A stretch of DNA of 25,199 nt. Source: Nitrospirae bacterium CG1_02_44_142 (lineage in GTDB: Bacteria > Nitrospirota > Thermodesulfovibrionia > Thermodesulfovibrionales > UBA1546). The stretch lies in assembly GCA_001871685.1 (NCBI GenBank), contig MNVK01000086.1:1-25199 (forward strand), in the 5' to 3' direction. How positions within the stretch are numbered: the stretch's first letter is position 1; every line of letters starts with the position of its first letter. Shown here piece by piece: positions 6,644 through 14,350 of the stretch. The translations under genes and the position numbers were made by a program. Under the pieces are notes generated by a model, which saw only the letters and a program-made list of their open reading frames with translations, was not told where the DNA came from and ran no database searches.

Positions 6644-8611
6644 TTATGTTTTTTTTGCCCCGCGGTTTTTCAGAAAAAGCTTTAATCCTTCAACGCTGTA
6701 AACAGGCTCCACACATTCGGACTTAAGACATGGGAGCACATATCCCCTGTCCTTGCCATGCGCTATGCTCGTATAAGGACTATGAGTAGAGAGAGCCGTA
6801 AGCGCCAGATCGCTTTCACGGCTTGTATATAATGTGAGCCGCAGCATATTGAAATAAGCATCAAGAGCGGCATAATAATATCCCGCATGAATTCCGAAAT
6901 CCTTTGCCCGTAGGGAAAATGCCCTCAAGGCTTTTTCCGCGTACTGCAGGTATGAGTTCTTGTCTGTCAGGTGATAAAGTTTCAGCAGAAGCATTATAGC
7001 TTCAGCATTCGGAGAAGGATGGGGGACGTCCTCGACCCCCTTTAATCTTAAGCCTATTACCTCGCTGTCAGTGTCAAAAAGGCCGTTTTCCTCAGCATCC
7101 CAGAATTTCTTTAGACATGAATCCATAAGACTGTCGGCTTTTTCAAGGTATGATGCATTTCCTGTAATCTCATATGCTGCAGTCAGCGCGACAGCCAAAT
7201 ATACATAGTCATCAAGCAAAGCCTTTACCCCTTCGCTATGAAGAAGTTCGTTATTTATAAAATGGAGTTCAAGAATTTTGTTAAGGCTCTTAAGCGCGAA
7301 TTCTTTTAAGCTGTTATTTCCAAATGCCCTTGCGGCCTTTACGAATGATGTTATCATCATCCCGTTTAATGATGTGTACGGATTTGTATCAATGAATGGG
7401 GACTGCCTTTTATATCTTTTCTCAAGCAGTTTTCCCTTTGCGTTTTTTATTATTTCATAAATCCTTTCAACAGGCATTCCTGTCTCAGCCGCAATGTTCT
7501 TTATGTCTTTTGCAACAAACAATACCTTTTTTGACACATCGTGGTGCATTGAACCTTCTTCGTGGAAAAGGTGGAAGGAAAATATCCTGAACTCCTCCTC
7601 TGTTAATGTTTCCCTTATGTCTTTTTCCGTCCATGTAAAATATCCGCCCTCGTCATCCGGCGTGACATCAGCATCCTGAGACGCGTAAAATCCGCCTTCT
7701 TTATCAGAGAGCACATCTTTTACAAAATTTATTATGCCCTCAGCAGTTTCTCTGAAATAGTCATCGCCGAACACAGAATATGCATCAATATAGTTTCTCA
7801 GCAGCCACGCATTGTCATCAGCCATTTTTTCAAAGTGTGGGATTATCCATGCCTCGTCAGTTGAATACCTGTGAAATCCTCCTGCAAGCTGGTCATGGAA
7901 GCCGCCTTTTGCCATTGCATAAAGGGATTTTTTGACAATAAAACCTACAGATTCCTGTCCTGAAAAAAAGTATCTGTTTATAAGAAATTCCATTGCACCG
8001 GGCATCGGAAACTTAGGCGCCGTGCCGAACCCGCCGTTCTGAGGATCAAATTCCGAGATGGTTGCCTTTACCGCTTCGTCAAGCATGCCGGTTTCTATAT
8101 AGGCGGAATAATCAGATGGTCTCTTTAATGAATCGATAAGACTTTCAGAATATTTTTTAATCTCATCCTTATTCTGCTTGTAGTATTCAGATACTCTTTT
8201 TAATATCTTTCTGAAGCCCGGCCTGCCAAACCTATCATCTGGCGGAAAATAAGTGCCCCCGAAAAAAGGCTTCCTTTCATGGGTGAGAAAAACGCTTAGC
8301 GGCCAGCCGCTTCCGCCGGTCATAAGGCTGACTGCCTGCTGATATCTCCTGTCTATGTCCGGCCTTTCGTCCCGGTCAATCTTAATATTTATAAAATGTT
8401 CATTTAAAAAGGTTATGATTTCTTCATCCTCAAAACATTCCTTTGCCATCACATGGCACCAATGGCACCATATTGCTCCTGAACTGAGGAATACAGGTTT
8501 GTCTTCCAGCCTTGCCCTTTCAAATGCCTCGTCTGACCATGGATTCCAGTCAATCTTCTGATCTGCAGAATGTTTAAGATAAGCTGATTTTTCCTGTGCG
8601 AGTTTATTCAT
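6644..8611 (-). CDS. YyaL/DUF255-family thioredoxin-domain protein
   Basis: A 655-residue cytosolic protein of the YyaL / spermatogenesis-associated 20-like family. The N-terminal thioredoxin-like domain carries WCHWCHVM, then INIKIDRDERPDIDRRY and GGSGWPLSVFLT. The rest is an alpha/alpha-toroid of glycosidase type (GGFHDQLAGGFHRYSTDEAWIIPHFEKM, SQDADV, LDDYVYLAVALTAAYE). The biochemical function of the family is not established. The frame is open back to 8698, but I place the start at ATG 8611. Relatives begin near NKLAxExSxYLxxHA, and a small upstream ORF ends 7 nt before this codon. It lies upstream of the E1 genes on the same strand with a 72-nt gap. Confidence 0.9.
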   Translation of the reverse strand: MNKLAQEKSAYLKHSADQKIDWNPWSDEAFERARLEDKPVFLSSGAIWCHWCHVMAKECFEDEEIITFLNEHFINIKIDRDERPDIDRRYQQAVSLMTGGSGWPLSVFLTHERKPFFGGTYFPPDDRFGRPGFRKILKRVSEYYKQNKDEIKKYSESLIDSLKRPSDYSAYIETGMLDEAVKATISEFDPQNGGFGTAPKFPMPGAMEFLINRYFFSGQESVGFIVKKSLYAMAKGGFHDQLAGGFHRYSTDEAWIIPHFEKMADDNAWLLRNYIDAYSVFGDDYFRETAEGIINFVKDVLSDKEGGFYASQDADVTPDDEGGYFTWTEKDIRETLTEEEFRIFSFHLFHEEGSMHHDVSKKVLFVAKDIKNIAAETGMPVERIYEIIKNAKGKLLEKRYKRQSPFIDTNPYTSLNGMMITSFVKAARAFGNNSLKEFALKSLNKILELHFINNELLHSEGVKALLDDYVYLAVALTAAYEITGNASYLEKADSLMDSCLKKFWDAEENGLFDTDSEVIGLRLKGVEDVPHPSPNAEAIMLLLKLYHLTDKNSYLQYAEKALRAFSLRAKDFGIHAGYYYAALDAYFNMLRLTLYTSRESDLALTALSTHSPYTSIAHGKDRGYVLPCLKSECVEPVYSVEGLKLFLKNRGAKKT

Positions 8612-8618
8612 AATCAAA

Positions 8619-8801
8619 TCAAAATGTGGAAGGATCCTCAGGTGGTAGTTTACTTTCGTAAAAGGGCATAATGCCGAGATGCACCATGAAAGCTTCAATG
8701 TCTTTTAATATCTTTGCATAATCGTAATCAGGCATTTCTTCACGCTCCATACTCCTTCCATCCATAATCCTGCATGCGACATATTTTTGAATCTCCTTCA
8801 A
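8619..8801 (-). CDS. Small hypothetical ORF upstream of the YyaL gene
   Basis: Sixty codons from a TTG at 8801, with inner ATG starts at 8762 or further in. It ends 7 nt before the YyaL start, as in a translationally coupled pair. The product is acidic and soluble (PDYDYAKILKDIEAFMVHLG is the clearest helical stretch). I recognise no family. Evidence for coding is the tight spacing to the next gene only. If unreal, the region is just the 5' leader of the YyaL mRNA. Confidence 0.4.
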   Translation of the reverse strand: MKEIQKYVACRIMDGRSMEREEMPDYDYAKILKDIEAFMVHLGIMPFYESKLPPEDPSTF

Positions 8802-8882
8802 GAAAGAGCTAAAATAAGGTTAGCATATTCACGCACAATGTCAAGGCGCGCATAATATTCAAAATGCGGGAGCAGATTGCTT

Positions 8883-9485
8883 ATGATCAGGGCAGTGATT
8901 TTTGATTTCGGCGGAGTGCTGGCAGAGGAAGGATTCAGGGAAGGGCTTAGGGTTATTGCCGTTAAAAACGGGCTGGACCCTGAGGGTTTCTTTAAAACAG
9001 CAGAAGAGACGATACACGAAACCGGTTATTTGACAGGCATGACAAATGAAAAGAATTACTGGACTTCGCTAAGGGAAAAGACAGGAATTAAGGGCAGCGA
9101 TGAGGAATTGAGGGAAGAGATTCTGAAAAGATTTGTATTGAGGGCTGAAATGCTGGAATATATTAAAAAGATAAAAGCCGATGGTCTTATCACTGCCATG
9201 TTGAGCGACCAGACAGACTGGCTGGATGAGATTAACGGGAAGACGCCCTTTTATCACTATTTTGATTTTATCTTCAATTCATTCAAGATCAAAAAGGGGA
9301 AGAGAGACCCTTCGGTATTCAGGGATGTCTGTTCATCAATGGGAATAAAACCGGATGAGGCCGTGTTTGTGGATGACAATGCGGGACACATAAAAAGGGC
9401 ATCAGGAGAAGGCTTGAATGCAATACTCTTTACAAATTCGGATGATTTTGCAAAGGAAATGAAAAAATGCGCCATAGTGTTGTAA
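8883..9485 (+). CDS. HAD-superfamily hydrolase
   Basis: About 200 residues with the four HAD motifs: I, FDFGGVL near the N-terminus (nucleophile Asp; the usual second Asp is Gly, as in many subfamily IA members); II, AMLSDQ; III, the Lys in FKIKKGKRDPSVF; IV, AVFVDDN. The helical cap between motifs I and II is subfamily I type. Probably a small phosphatase; the substrate is unknown. ATG 8883 is chosen because family members start at MIRAVIFDFGG; an in-frame TTG at 8877 is closer to GGGAG at 8868-8872. It begins a tightly packed plus-strand unit and overlaps the next small gene by 19 nt. Confidence 0.85.
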   Translation: MIRAVIFDFGGVLAEEGFREGLRVIAVKNGLDPEGFFKTAEETIHETGYLTGMTNEKNYWTSLREKTGIKGSDEELREEILKRFVLRAEMLEYIKKIKADGLITAMLSDQTDWLDEINGKTPFYHYFDFIFNSFKIKKGKRDPSVFRDVCSSMGIKPDEAVFVDDNAGHIKRASGEGLNAILFTNSDDFAKEMKKCAIVL

Positions 9486-9646
9486 ATAGAATAATATTCT
9501 CGTCAGCCTTAATTCTCTTTTCTATTATCCCCGCGTATATAGCCGGAAAAGAGTCGCAGGATGTGGAAGACAAGTTTTTTCCTGACGGCAGGGGCAGCCC
9601 CTCAAAGGGAGACGACAGGATTTATAGGATAATTCCGGAGAATTAA
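9467..9646 (+). CDS. Small exported protein, 59 residues, unknown
   Basis: ATG 9467 begins inside the end of the HAD gene in another frame, about 9 nt after AAAGGA. The product starts MRHSVVNRIIF, followed by a hydrophobic stretch (SSALILFSIIPAYIA, about residues 12-26), then a polar charged tail rich in Asp, Gly and Lys. This is a signal-peptide or single-anchor architecture. The stop lies 2 nt before the GTG of the flavoprotein gene, so all three genes look translationally coupled. Cleavage could follow AYIA; there is no lipobox Cys. No family is recognised. Confidence 0.65.
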   Translation: MRHSVVNRIIFSSALILFSIIPAYIAGKESQDVEDKFFPDGRGSPSKGDDRIYRIIPEN

Positions 9647-9648
9647 CA

Positions 9649-10542
9649 GTGACGGAAGAAAAAATATACGACTGCATAATCATAGGCGCGGGCCCCGGCG
9701 GGCTTCAGGCCGCCATATATCTCGGGAGATATAACAGGGATGCGCTTCTTATAGACAGGGGCGGTGGAAGGACGCAGCACGCAAAGCATATTGAAAATTT
9801 TTTAACGCAAAAGGCAATTTCCGGCGCTGAGATTATTCAAAAGGGCATTGAGCAGGCAAGAAGCTTTAATGTCAAAGTAGAAAGAGGCACGGTCACGAAA
9901 GTTATTAAAAAAAATCAATTTGAGGTTTACACCGGAGAAAAGAGATACCTATCAAAATTTGTAATAGTCTCATCCGGTGTTTATGACCATCTGCCCCAGA
10001 TAGAAAATCTGTATAAATTTCTCGGCACAAGTTTCTTCACCTGCATAGACTGCGACGGGTACAGAACAACAAATAAGAAACTGGTGATTATAGGCAATTC
10101 ATTAAAGAGTGTGCACCTTGCTGTTGCGATGAGGGAGATGTTTACCAAAGATATTACACTGGTGCTCTACAGCGATAAATTGCCTGCTGAATACAGGGAG
10201 GAACTTGCGGAGGAGAATATACGATTAATAATTGGCAGGCCGGTAAAAATCCTCGGCGCTGAGGTGATTGAAGGGCTGGAGCTTGAAGACGGGCAGAAGG
10301 TTGAGTGCGAGGTGATAATGTCTCATTTCGGCTATAAACTGAACGATGGATTTCTTTCAGAGTTTAACCTGAAAAGGGACAGGAAGGGCTTTAAGTTCAT
10401 AGTGAATAATAGCTATGAATCGTCCATGAACGGGCTTTATATTGTCGGGCCGCTCAATCAGGGAAATGATCAGGTGGTTATAGCAGCAGGCGAAGGCGCG
10501 GTTGCAGCGATTGATATAAAGAAAAGACTGCTTGAGTTATAA
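9649..10542 (+). CDS. Thioredoxin-reductase-like FAD/NAD(P) oxidoreductase
   Basis: A 297-residue two-dinucleotide-domain flavoprotein. The FAD motif is IIGAGPGGLQAAIYLGRY (residues 11-28). A CIDC redox pair at 132-135 sits where thioredoxin reductase has CAxC. The closing FAD motif is GLYIVGPLNQGNDQVVIAAGEGAVAAI. The second nucleotide site reads IIGNSLKSVHLA instead of the canonical GxGxxA pattern, so NADPH use is doubtful. It may be a ferredoxin- or NADH-linked relative, or may have another donor. The GTG start lies 2 nt after the small exported gene. It is not a standard TrxB: no thioredoxin gene is adjacent, and the active-site spacer residues differ. Confidence 0.82.
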   Translation: MTEEKIYDCIIIGAGPGGLQAAIYLGRYNRDALLIDRGGGRTQHAKHIENFLTQKAISGAEIIQKGIEQARSFNVKVERGTVTKVIKKNQFEVYTGEKRYLSKFVIVSSGVYDHLPQIENLYKFLGTSFFTCIDCDGYRTTNKKLVIIGNSLKSVHLAVAMREMFTKDITLVLYSDKLPAEYREELAEENIRLIIGRPVKILGAEVIEGLELEDGQKVECEVIMSHFGYKLNDGFLSEFNLKRDRKGFKFIVNNSYESSMNGLYIVGPLNQGNDQVVIAAGEGAVAAIDIKKRLLEL

Positions 10543-10551
10543 GCGGAAAAA

Positions 10552-11235
10552 TTAATCTTTCCACAAGTCCTTCAATAGGGTAATGACCTCTTCATCTCCA
10601 ACGTCATACCACTTCATATATGCCTCTGCCACTGCAAAGGGATAGAATTCTCTGACATTTAAACAGTAAATTTCGTCCACTTCAGGCAGAAGCAGGCCTA
10701 TCGAGCTTTTCGAGGCAGTGGGCACGGCCACTATAATCTCTTTTGCCTGTTTCCTTTTTACAAAATTTACAGCCTCGAGCATGGTGTAGCCTGACGCGAG
10801 GCCGTCATCCACAATAACAGCAACCTTATCCTTTAAATCAGGGAACGGCCTGCTTCCTCTGTAAGCCCTTTCTCTTTCTTCAAGCACTCTTTTTGTTTTT
10901 CCAATCTGTTGGTTTATCTCCTCATCCGTAAGACGCAGGGTTTTTAGAAGCCTCTCGTTAAAAATTGTCTTGCCGTCAGGGCCTAATGCTCCAAACCCTG
11001 CCTCTGTATTTCCGGGTATCTGGATCTTCCTCACTATTAGCACATCCATCAAAAGTCCGATGGCTTTTGCTATTCCATAACCTACAGGCACTCCTCCGGC
11101 AGGGATTGCCAATACAAGCGTATCAGCAGGGTCAAGATGTTTGAGTTTTTCAGAGAGTAATTCCCCCGCTTCAGCCCTGTCTCTGAATACTAGGGTTTTA
11201 TTTCTTAAATTCAAATCCTCAATAAGTTGTCCCAT
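10552..11235 (-). CDS. Phosphoribosyltransferase-domain protein
   Basis: A 227-residue protein with a type I PRTase fold. The PRPP loop is VDDGLASGYT (residues 142-151), preceded by VAVI. An N-terminal segment LVLAIPAGGVPVGYGIA and LIVRKIQIPGNTEAGFGA match the stand-alone 'predicted phosphoribosyltransferase' group, whose substrate is uncertain. Not recognisable as Apt, Hpt, Upp or PyrE. Its ATG immediately abuts the stop of the DUF2769-like gene, indicating an operon, and it converges on the flavoprotein gene 9 nt away. Confidence 0.85.
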   Translation of the reverse strand: MGQLIEDLNLRNKTLVFRDRAEAGELLSEKLKHLDPADTLVLAIPAGGVPVGYGIAKAIGLLMDVLIVRKIQIPGNTEAGFGALGPDGKTIFNERLLKTLRLTDEEINQQIGKTKRVLEERERAYRGSRPFPDLKDKVAVIVDDGLASGYTMLEAVNFVKRKQAKEIIVAVPTASKSSIGLLLPEVDEIYCLNVREFYPFAVAEAYMKWYDVGDEEVITLLKDLWKD

Positions 11236-11457
11236 TTATTCTGAGAATCCTTTAATGCAGTAGTAAAAATCCGTAAGATCATACTTGTTCCAGATGTCGC
11301 ATAAGCCGCAGTTGCAGCCTGATTTCTGTTTCGGCGCGCTGCTCTTGCCCCTTGCACAGAATAACAATTCCCCTTTCACTCCGGGATATGAAGGGCATAC
11401 CCCGCAGAACTTGATGCATATGGTTTCATTTTCATAATTGTCTTCTACTTTTGGCAT
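11236..11457 (-). CDS. Cysteine-rich DUF2769-like small protein
   Basis: 73 residues with eight cysteines (14, 18, 21, 34, 48, 50, 53, 67), arranged as CxxxCxxCPSY, LLFCARGKS, GCNCGLC and YYCIKG. This pattern matches my recollection of DUF2769 proteins, probably a metal- or cluster-binding fold. ATG 11457 has AAGGAG 6 nt upstream. It sits between the broken GH15 gene and the phosphoribosyltransferase gene on the same strand. Function unknown. Confidence 0.8.
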   Translation of the reverse strand: MPKVEDNYENETICIKFCGVCPSYPGVKGELLFCARGKSSAPKQKSGCNCGLCDIWNKYDLTDFYYCIKGFSE

Positions 11458-11476
11458 TTTTGCTCCTTTCAGAATG

Positions 11477-12897
11477 TTATCTTCTCAGTCTCTCATGGCT
11501 GAATACCGGCATTCCGCATGAAGGACAGGTTTCTATTCCTTCAAGCTTATTTACATACTCAAGCGCTGTTGCCACAAATGCGGCATGGCTCCATGTAAGC
11601 GGTGATACGGACAGGGGCTGGTTTGTGTATGGATGAACCTGTTCTGCAAGGACGCCGGAAGGCAAGGCCCTTGAAGCAACCCATTCAAGTATCGGCAATG
11701 CCTCTTTAAGTTCGTCCATGTTCTTTGCTTTTGCTATATGCCACTGGGCAAGCCATAGGGTGCATATGTACCACGGATTGCCGGGCACATTATGAATATC
11801 GGCTGTTGCGCTGTGGTATTTGTCCCCTTCATACCGAGAAATGCCGCCCACGTCTGTTTTTATCCAGAGCCGATTTTTAATTGAGTTCATGGTATTGATT
11901 GTCTTTTCATCATCGGGCGCAAAGACACCGAAATAAAACGGCGCGTATATGCTTGCATCAATGGTAAGGTCTGTCTCAAAAGAACCGTTTTTACTTGGGA
12001 TTATTGTCTTTAAAAACCGATTATGTTCTTTGCTGTAAAGGTATGTATCCATTGCCGCCTTTACTTCTTCTGCGGCCCTTTTGTACATAGCGCTTCTTTT
12101 TGTATTGCCAAAAAACTCGGTAAAATTCTCAGCGGCCTTAAGTCCTGCATATACCGCTGATACCGTGAATGTATGTATGCCCCATTTTTCCTCCCAGAGG
12201 TCATAAGGCGGCTCACTTCGGCATAATTCTCCCCTGCGCATATCCAGTAATATATTGTTCTTTCGCCTTCAGGCGGAATCTCTACTGAAAAAGACAGAGT
12301 GGAATCCACTGACCCCTGCGATATAGGCGCGCCTTCAAGCCTTCCGTCTTCAGCATCCTTCCATGTGCCTTCAAGCCCGTGAAATTCTTTTATCCCTGTT
12401 GCATATTGGTCAATGCCCTGCCTGTTTTCACGCATTCCGCTCATAAGAAAATAACGGTCGCCTTTATAGTGAATTATTGCCCTTTCATCAGGGTCGTAAT
12501 AAGCCGTATCCCCTGTTTCGGATTCAAGAATGTGATAGTCATGGTGGAAGAAGATGCGGATTTCCCGATTCCGTTTGTGATTATTTCTCAGGATTATCTT
12601 CTTGATGTAGATATTTTCCCCGTAATCTATAAGGTCGTTGCATTGAAGGCTTACGCCGAGGAAATCATGCGAGGCGGTTACATCGGTAAGAAGTGTTTCC
12701 GAAACATAATCCAGCTTAAGATTCCAATCCCTGTTTATCCACGCGAAGTTATTGCCTGTCCATATGCCCAACCTGAATTTATGTCCGTCCGTGTGGTTTT
12801 CTTTGCCCACGCATGGATAATAAATACCCCTGATGCAATAGTCGCCGTCAAATGTAACAAGGAAATTTCCGTTTCCTATAGGTATATCGCGCGGCAT
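11477..12897 (-). pseudogene. GH15 glucoamylase-like gene, internal deletion and frameshift
   Basis: The N-terminal part (from 12897) carries the GH15 beta-sandwich start MPRDIPIGNG, YYPCVGKENHTDGHKFR and IPPEGERTIYYWICAG. Around 12209-12220 the homology jumps, in a different frame, to the middle of the catalytic domain: PPYDLWEEKWGIHTFTVSAVYAGL. It then continues to LAEQVHPYTNQP and PLTWSHAAF, ending at 11477. The general acid (YDLWEE) and the general-base region (LAEQ) remain. The intervening segment, which should hold the YxWxRD substrate motif, is absent: roughly 150-200 residues compared with full-length relatives. GGAGG at 12948-12952 is well spaced for ATG 12941, which is out of frame by 1 nt with the GH15 reading frame, hinting at a second indel. 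An unusual single CPSCG lies near the C-terminus. Confidence 0.85.
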
Positions 12898-12952
12898 AAA
12901 ACCCTTTATTAAATATCGTCCGTATAAAGATTTTCAGCCATTTCATGCCTCC

Positions 12953-13189
12953 TCAATCCCCTGATAAATCCTTTTTCTTTTCCTCAAACTCCTCTTTGCT
13001 TATCTCTCCCTTTGCGTATCTTTTCTTGAGGATATCGAGGGCTGTCTCTCCGGTTGTCCGCTTCTCACCTCCGGCAATCAGCTTAACGAGATAGACAATT
13101 CCTAAAATAATCAGTATCCAGAAGAGAACCATAAACAACCATCCCAGTCCGGATCCCATTCCCCATCCGTAATTACTCCATTGCATCAT
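12953..13189 (-). CDS. SHOCT-domain small membrane protein
   Basis: 78 residues: a Gly/Trp-rich N-terminus (NYGWGMGSGLGW), one strong membrane segment (about 18-42, LFMVLFWILIILGIVYLVKLI) and a C-terminal SHOCT motif (ALDILKKRYAKGEISKEEFEEKKKDL, about 50-75). SHOCT proteins of this size are common and mostly uncharacterised. A purine-rich GGGGGTGGAG precedes the double ATG. GGAGG for the downstream GH15 remnant begins immediately after the stop. Confidence 0.88.
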   Translation of the reverse strand: MMQWSNYGWGMGSGLGWLFMVLFWILIILGIVYLVKLIAGGEKRTTGETALDILKKRYAKGEISKEEFEEKKKDLSGD

Positions 13190-13229
13190 AGCTCCACCCC
13201 CTTTTAATATGACCTTATCACATAATCAA

Positions 13230-13258
13230 GTGACTGTAAATGGAATATCAGGTATAAT
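13230..13258 (+). promoter_or_regulatory. Sigma-70-type promoter for the receiver-PilZ gene
   Basis: GTGACT (13230-13235), a 17-nt spacer, then TATAAT (13253-13258). The predicted start is near 13265, giving a leader of about 90 nt that contains a short ORF. Confidence 0.6.
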
Positions 13259-13280
13259 CTACGCGAGCGGAGGACGTTTG

Positions 13281-13322
13281 ATGCGTCAGGATTATTTGCC
13301 AATCCCTTCAAAGTTAGGTTAA
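13281..13322 (+). CDS. Possible 13-codon leader peptide
   Basis: ATG 13281 lies about 6 nt after GGAGGA and encodes MRQDYLPIPSKLG before TAA. It is in the 5' leader of the receiver-PilZ gene and has a better ribosome binding site than the main gene. It may be a regulatory uORF or chance. Confidence 0.3.
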   Translation: MRQDYLPIPSKLG

Positions 13323-13356
13323 GCTATATAATCAATTCTTTGGGAGTATCAATTTT

Positions 13357-14034
13357 TTGAGTATTAGGAAGCGAAGAGTTATCATCTATGATGACGATGT
13401 AAATGTCCTTAACCTGTTGAAAGATTTTTTCTCCAACAGGGGTTACGAGGTGCTTGCATTTGACAGCCTTGCTGTTTGTACCATCTATGGTAAGAATTTA
13501 GACAGTTGCGCCAATTCAAAGCCATGCGCTGATATTATAATAACCGATTACCAAATGCCCAAAATGACAGGATTGGAATTACTGCATAAACAGGCACAGA
13601 GGGAATGCAAGGTGGATATAAGAAACAAGGCTCTTATGTCAGGGAATCTTGATGAAGAAAACCAGAAGAAGGTTAAAGGGTTGGGACATGCATTCTTCAG
13701 CAAGCCTTTTAAATTCCCAGAATTCACAGCATGGGTAGAGGACTGTGAAACGCGCATTGACCTGTCAAAACAAATCGGAATCGTAAGGAAAGAAGAGCGT
13801 CATCCTGTCAACATTGATATAGTTTATTCCTATGATGCCTCAGAAAAAATTTATAAAAGCACCGTCGTAAACTTCAGCAGCAGCGGGCTCTGCCTGAAAA
13901 TGCACACCCCTCCTTCAGAAGGGCAAGCTATTGTATTTAAGACTGAACTCCCCAATAATTGCATGAACGCATCCGTACGCTGGGTAAAGCAGATGGAAAA
14001 CAATCTATATCTATCAGGACTTTCCTGCTGTTAG
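13357..14034 (+). CDS. Receiver-PilZ response regulator
   Basis: 225 residues. The receiver domain (about 6-130) has acidic DDD at 12-14, phosphoacceptor D64 in IITDYQMPKMTG, S95 and K116 in FFSKPF, so it should be phosphorylatable. The PilZ domain (about 143-225) has the c-di-GMP motif RKEER (R144, R148) and NFSSSG (172-177), so binding looks intact. It has no DNA-binding domain and probably acts by protein contact, for example on motility or polysaccharide functions. The TTG start has TGGGAG 10 nt upstream. No histidine kinase is adjacent. Confidence 0.88.
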   Translation: MSIRKRRVIIYDDDVNVLNLLKDFFSNRGYEVLAFDSLAVCTIYGKNLDSCANSKPCADIIITDYQMPKMTGLELLHKQAQRECKVDIRNKALMSGNLDEENQKKVKGLGHAFFSKPFKFPEFTAWVEDCETRIDLSKQIGIVRKEERHPVNIDIVYSYDASEKIYKSTVVNFSSSGLCLKMHTPPSEGQAIVFKTELPNNCMNASVRWVKQMENNLYLSGLSCC

Positions 14035-14350
14035 TTTCCTGCGATTCCTTCCTGATTGATAATAGAGTCTTTCAGAATGCGACTTTCTGTGAGGATGCTG
14101 CATCTTTCTACACGTAATGTGCGCTTGTGATGTATCTGTATAATGCGCGTGTTTCATCAAAAAGAAATCAGCAGTGACAATTTCCCTATATTTTACGACC
14201 TTTCTCTTTTAGTCCATATTACCGCAAAATACGAAATTATTGGACTATTACATAATTGATTTTATTAGACTTTTCTGTTTAAAAGAATCTTTTAGATATG
14301 CTATAGTTTAGACAGTTTTCTGGAAAATACGACAGTCCATATAGTATATG
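14035..14350. other. AT-rich noncoding flank left of the integron cassettes
   Basis: No gene seen. It contains an inverted repeat TAGTCCA/TGGACTA (14210-14216, 14241-14247). Two 9-nt direct repeats also occur: AGTCCATAT at 14211-14219 and 14334-14342, and AAAATACGA at 14226-14234 and 14324-14332. The second copies lie just left of the cassette boundary. No AAC trinucleotide occurs in the last 180 nt, so it is not a canonical attC. Confidence 0.5.

Noticed and set aside
8612..8698. 29-residue N-terminal extension of the YyaL protein
   Set aside because: It overlaps the upstream small ORF and lacks similarity to the family, whose start fits ATG 8611.
12867..12941. A separate small gene from ATG 12941 (MAENLYTDDI)
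   Set aside because: It stops after ten codons and is better read as the displaced start of the broken GH15 gene.
14291..14350. Third attC site on the left of cassette 1 from the imperfect stem ATATGCTATA/TATAGTATAT
   Set aside because: No AAC core exists in the last 180 nt and no bulged base is seen; the pairing is AT-rich and likely by chance.
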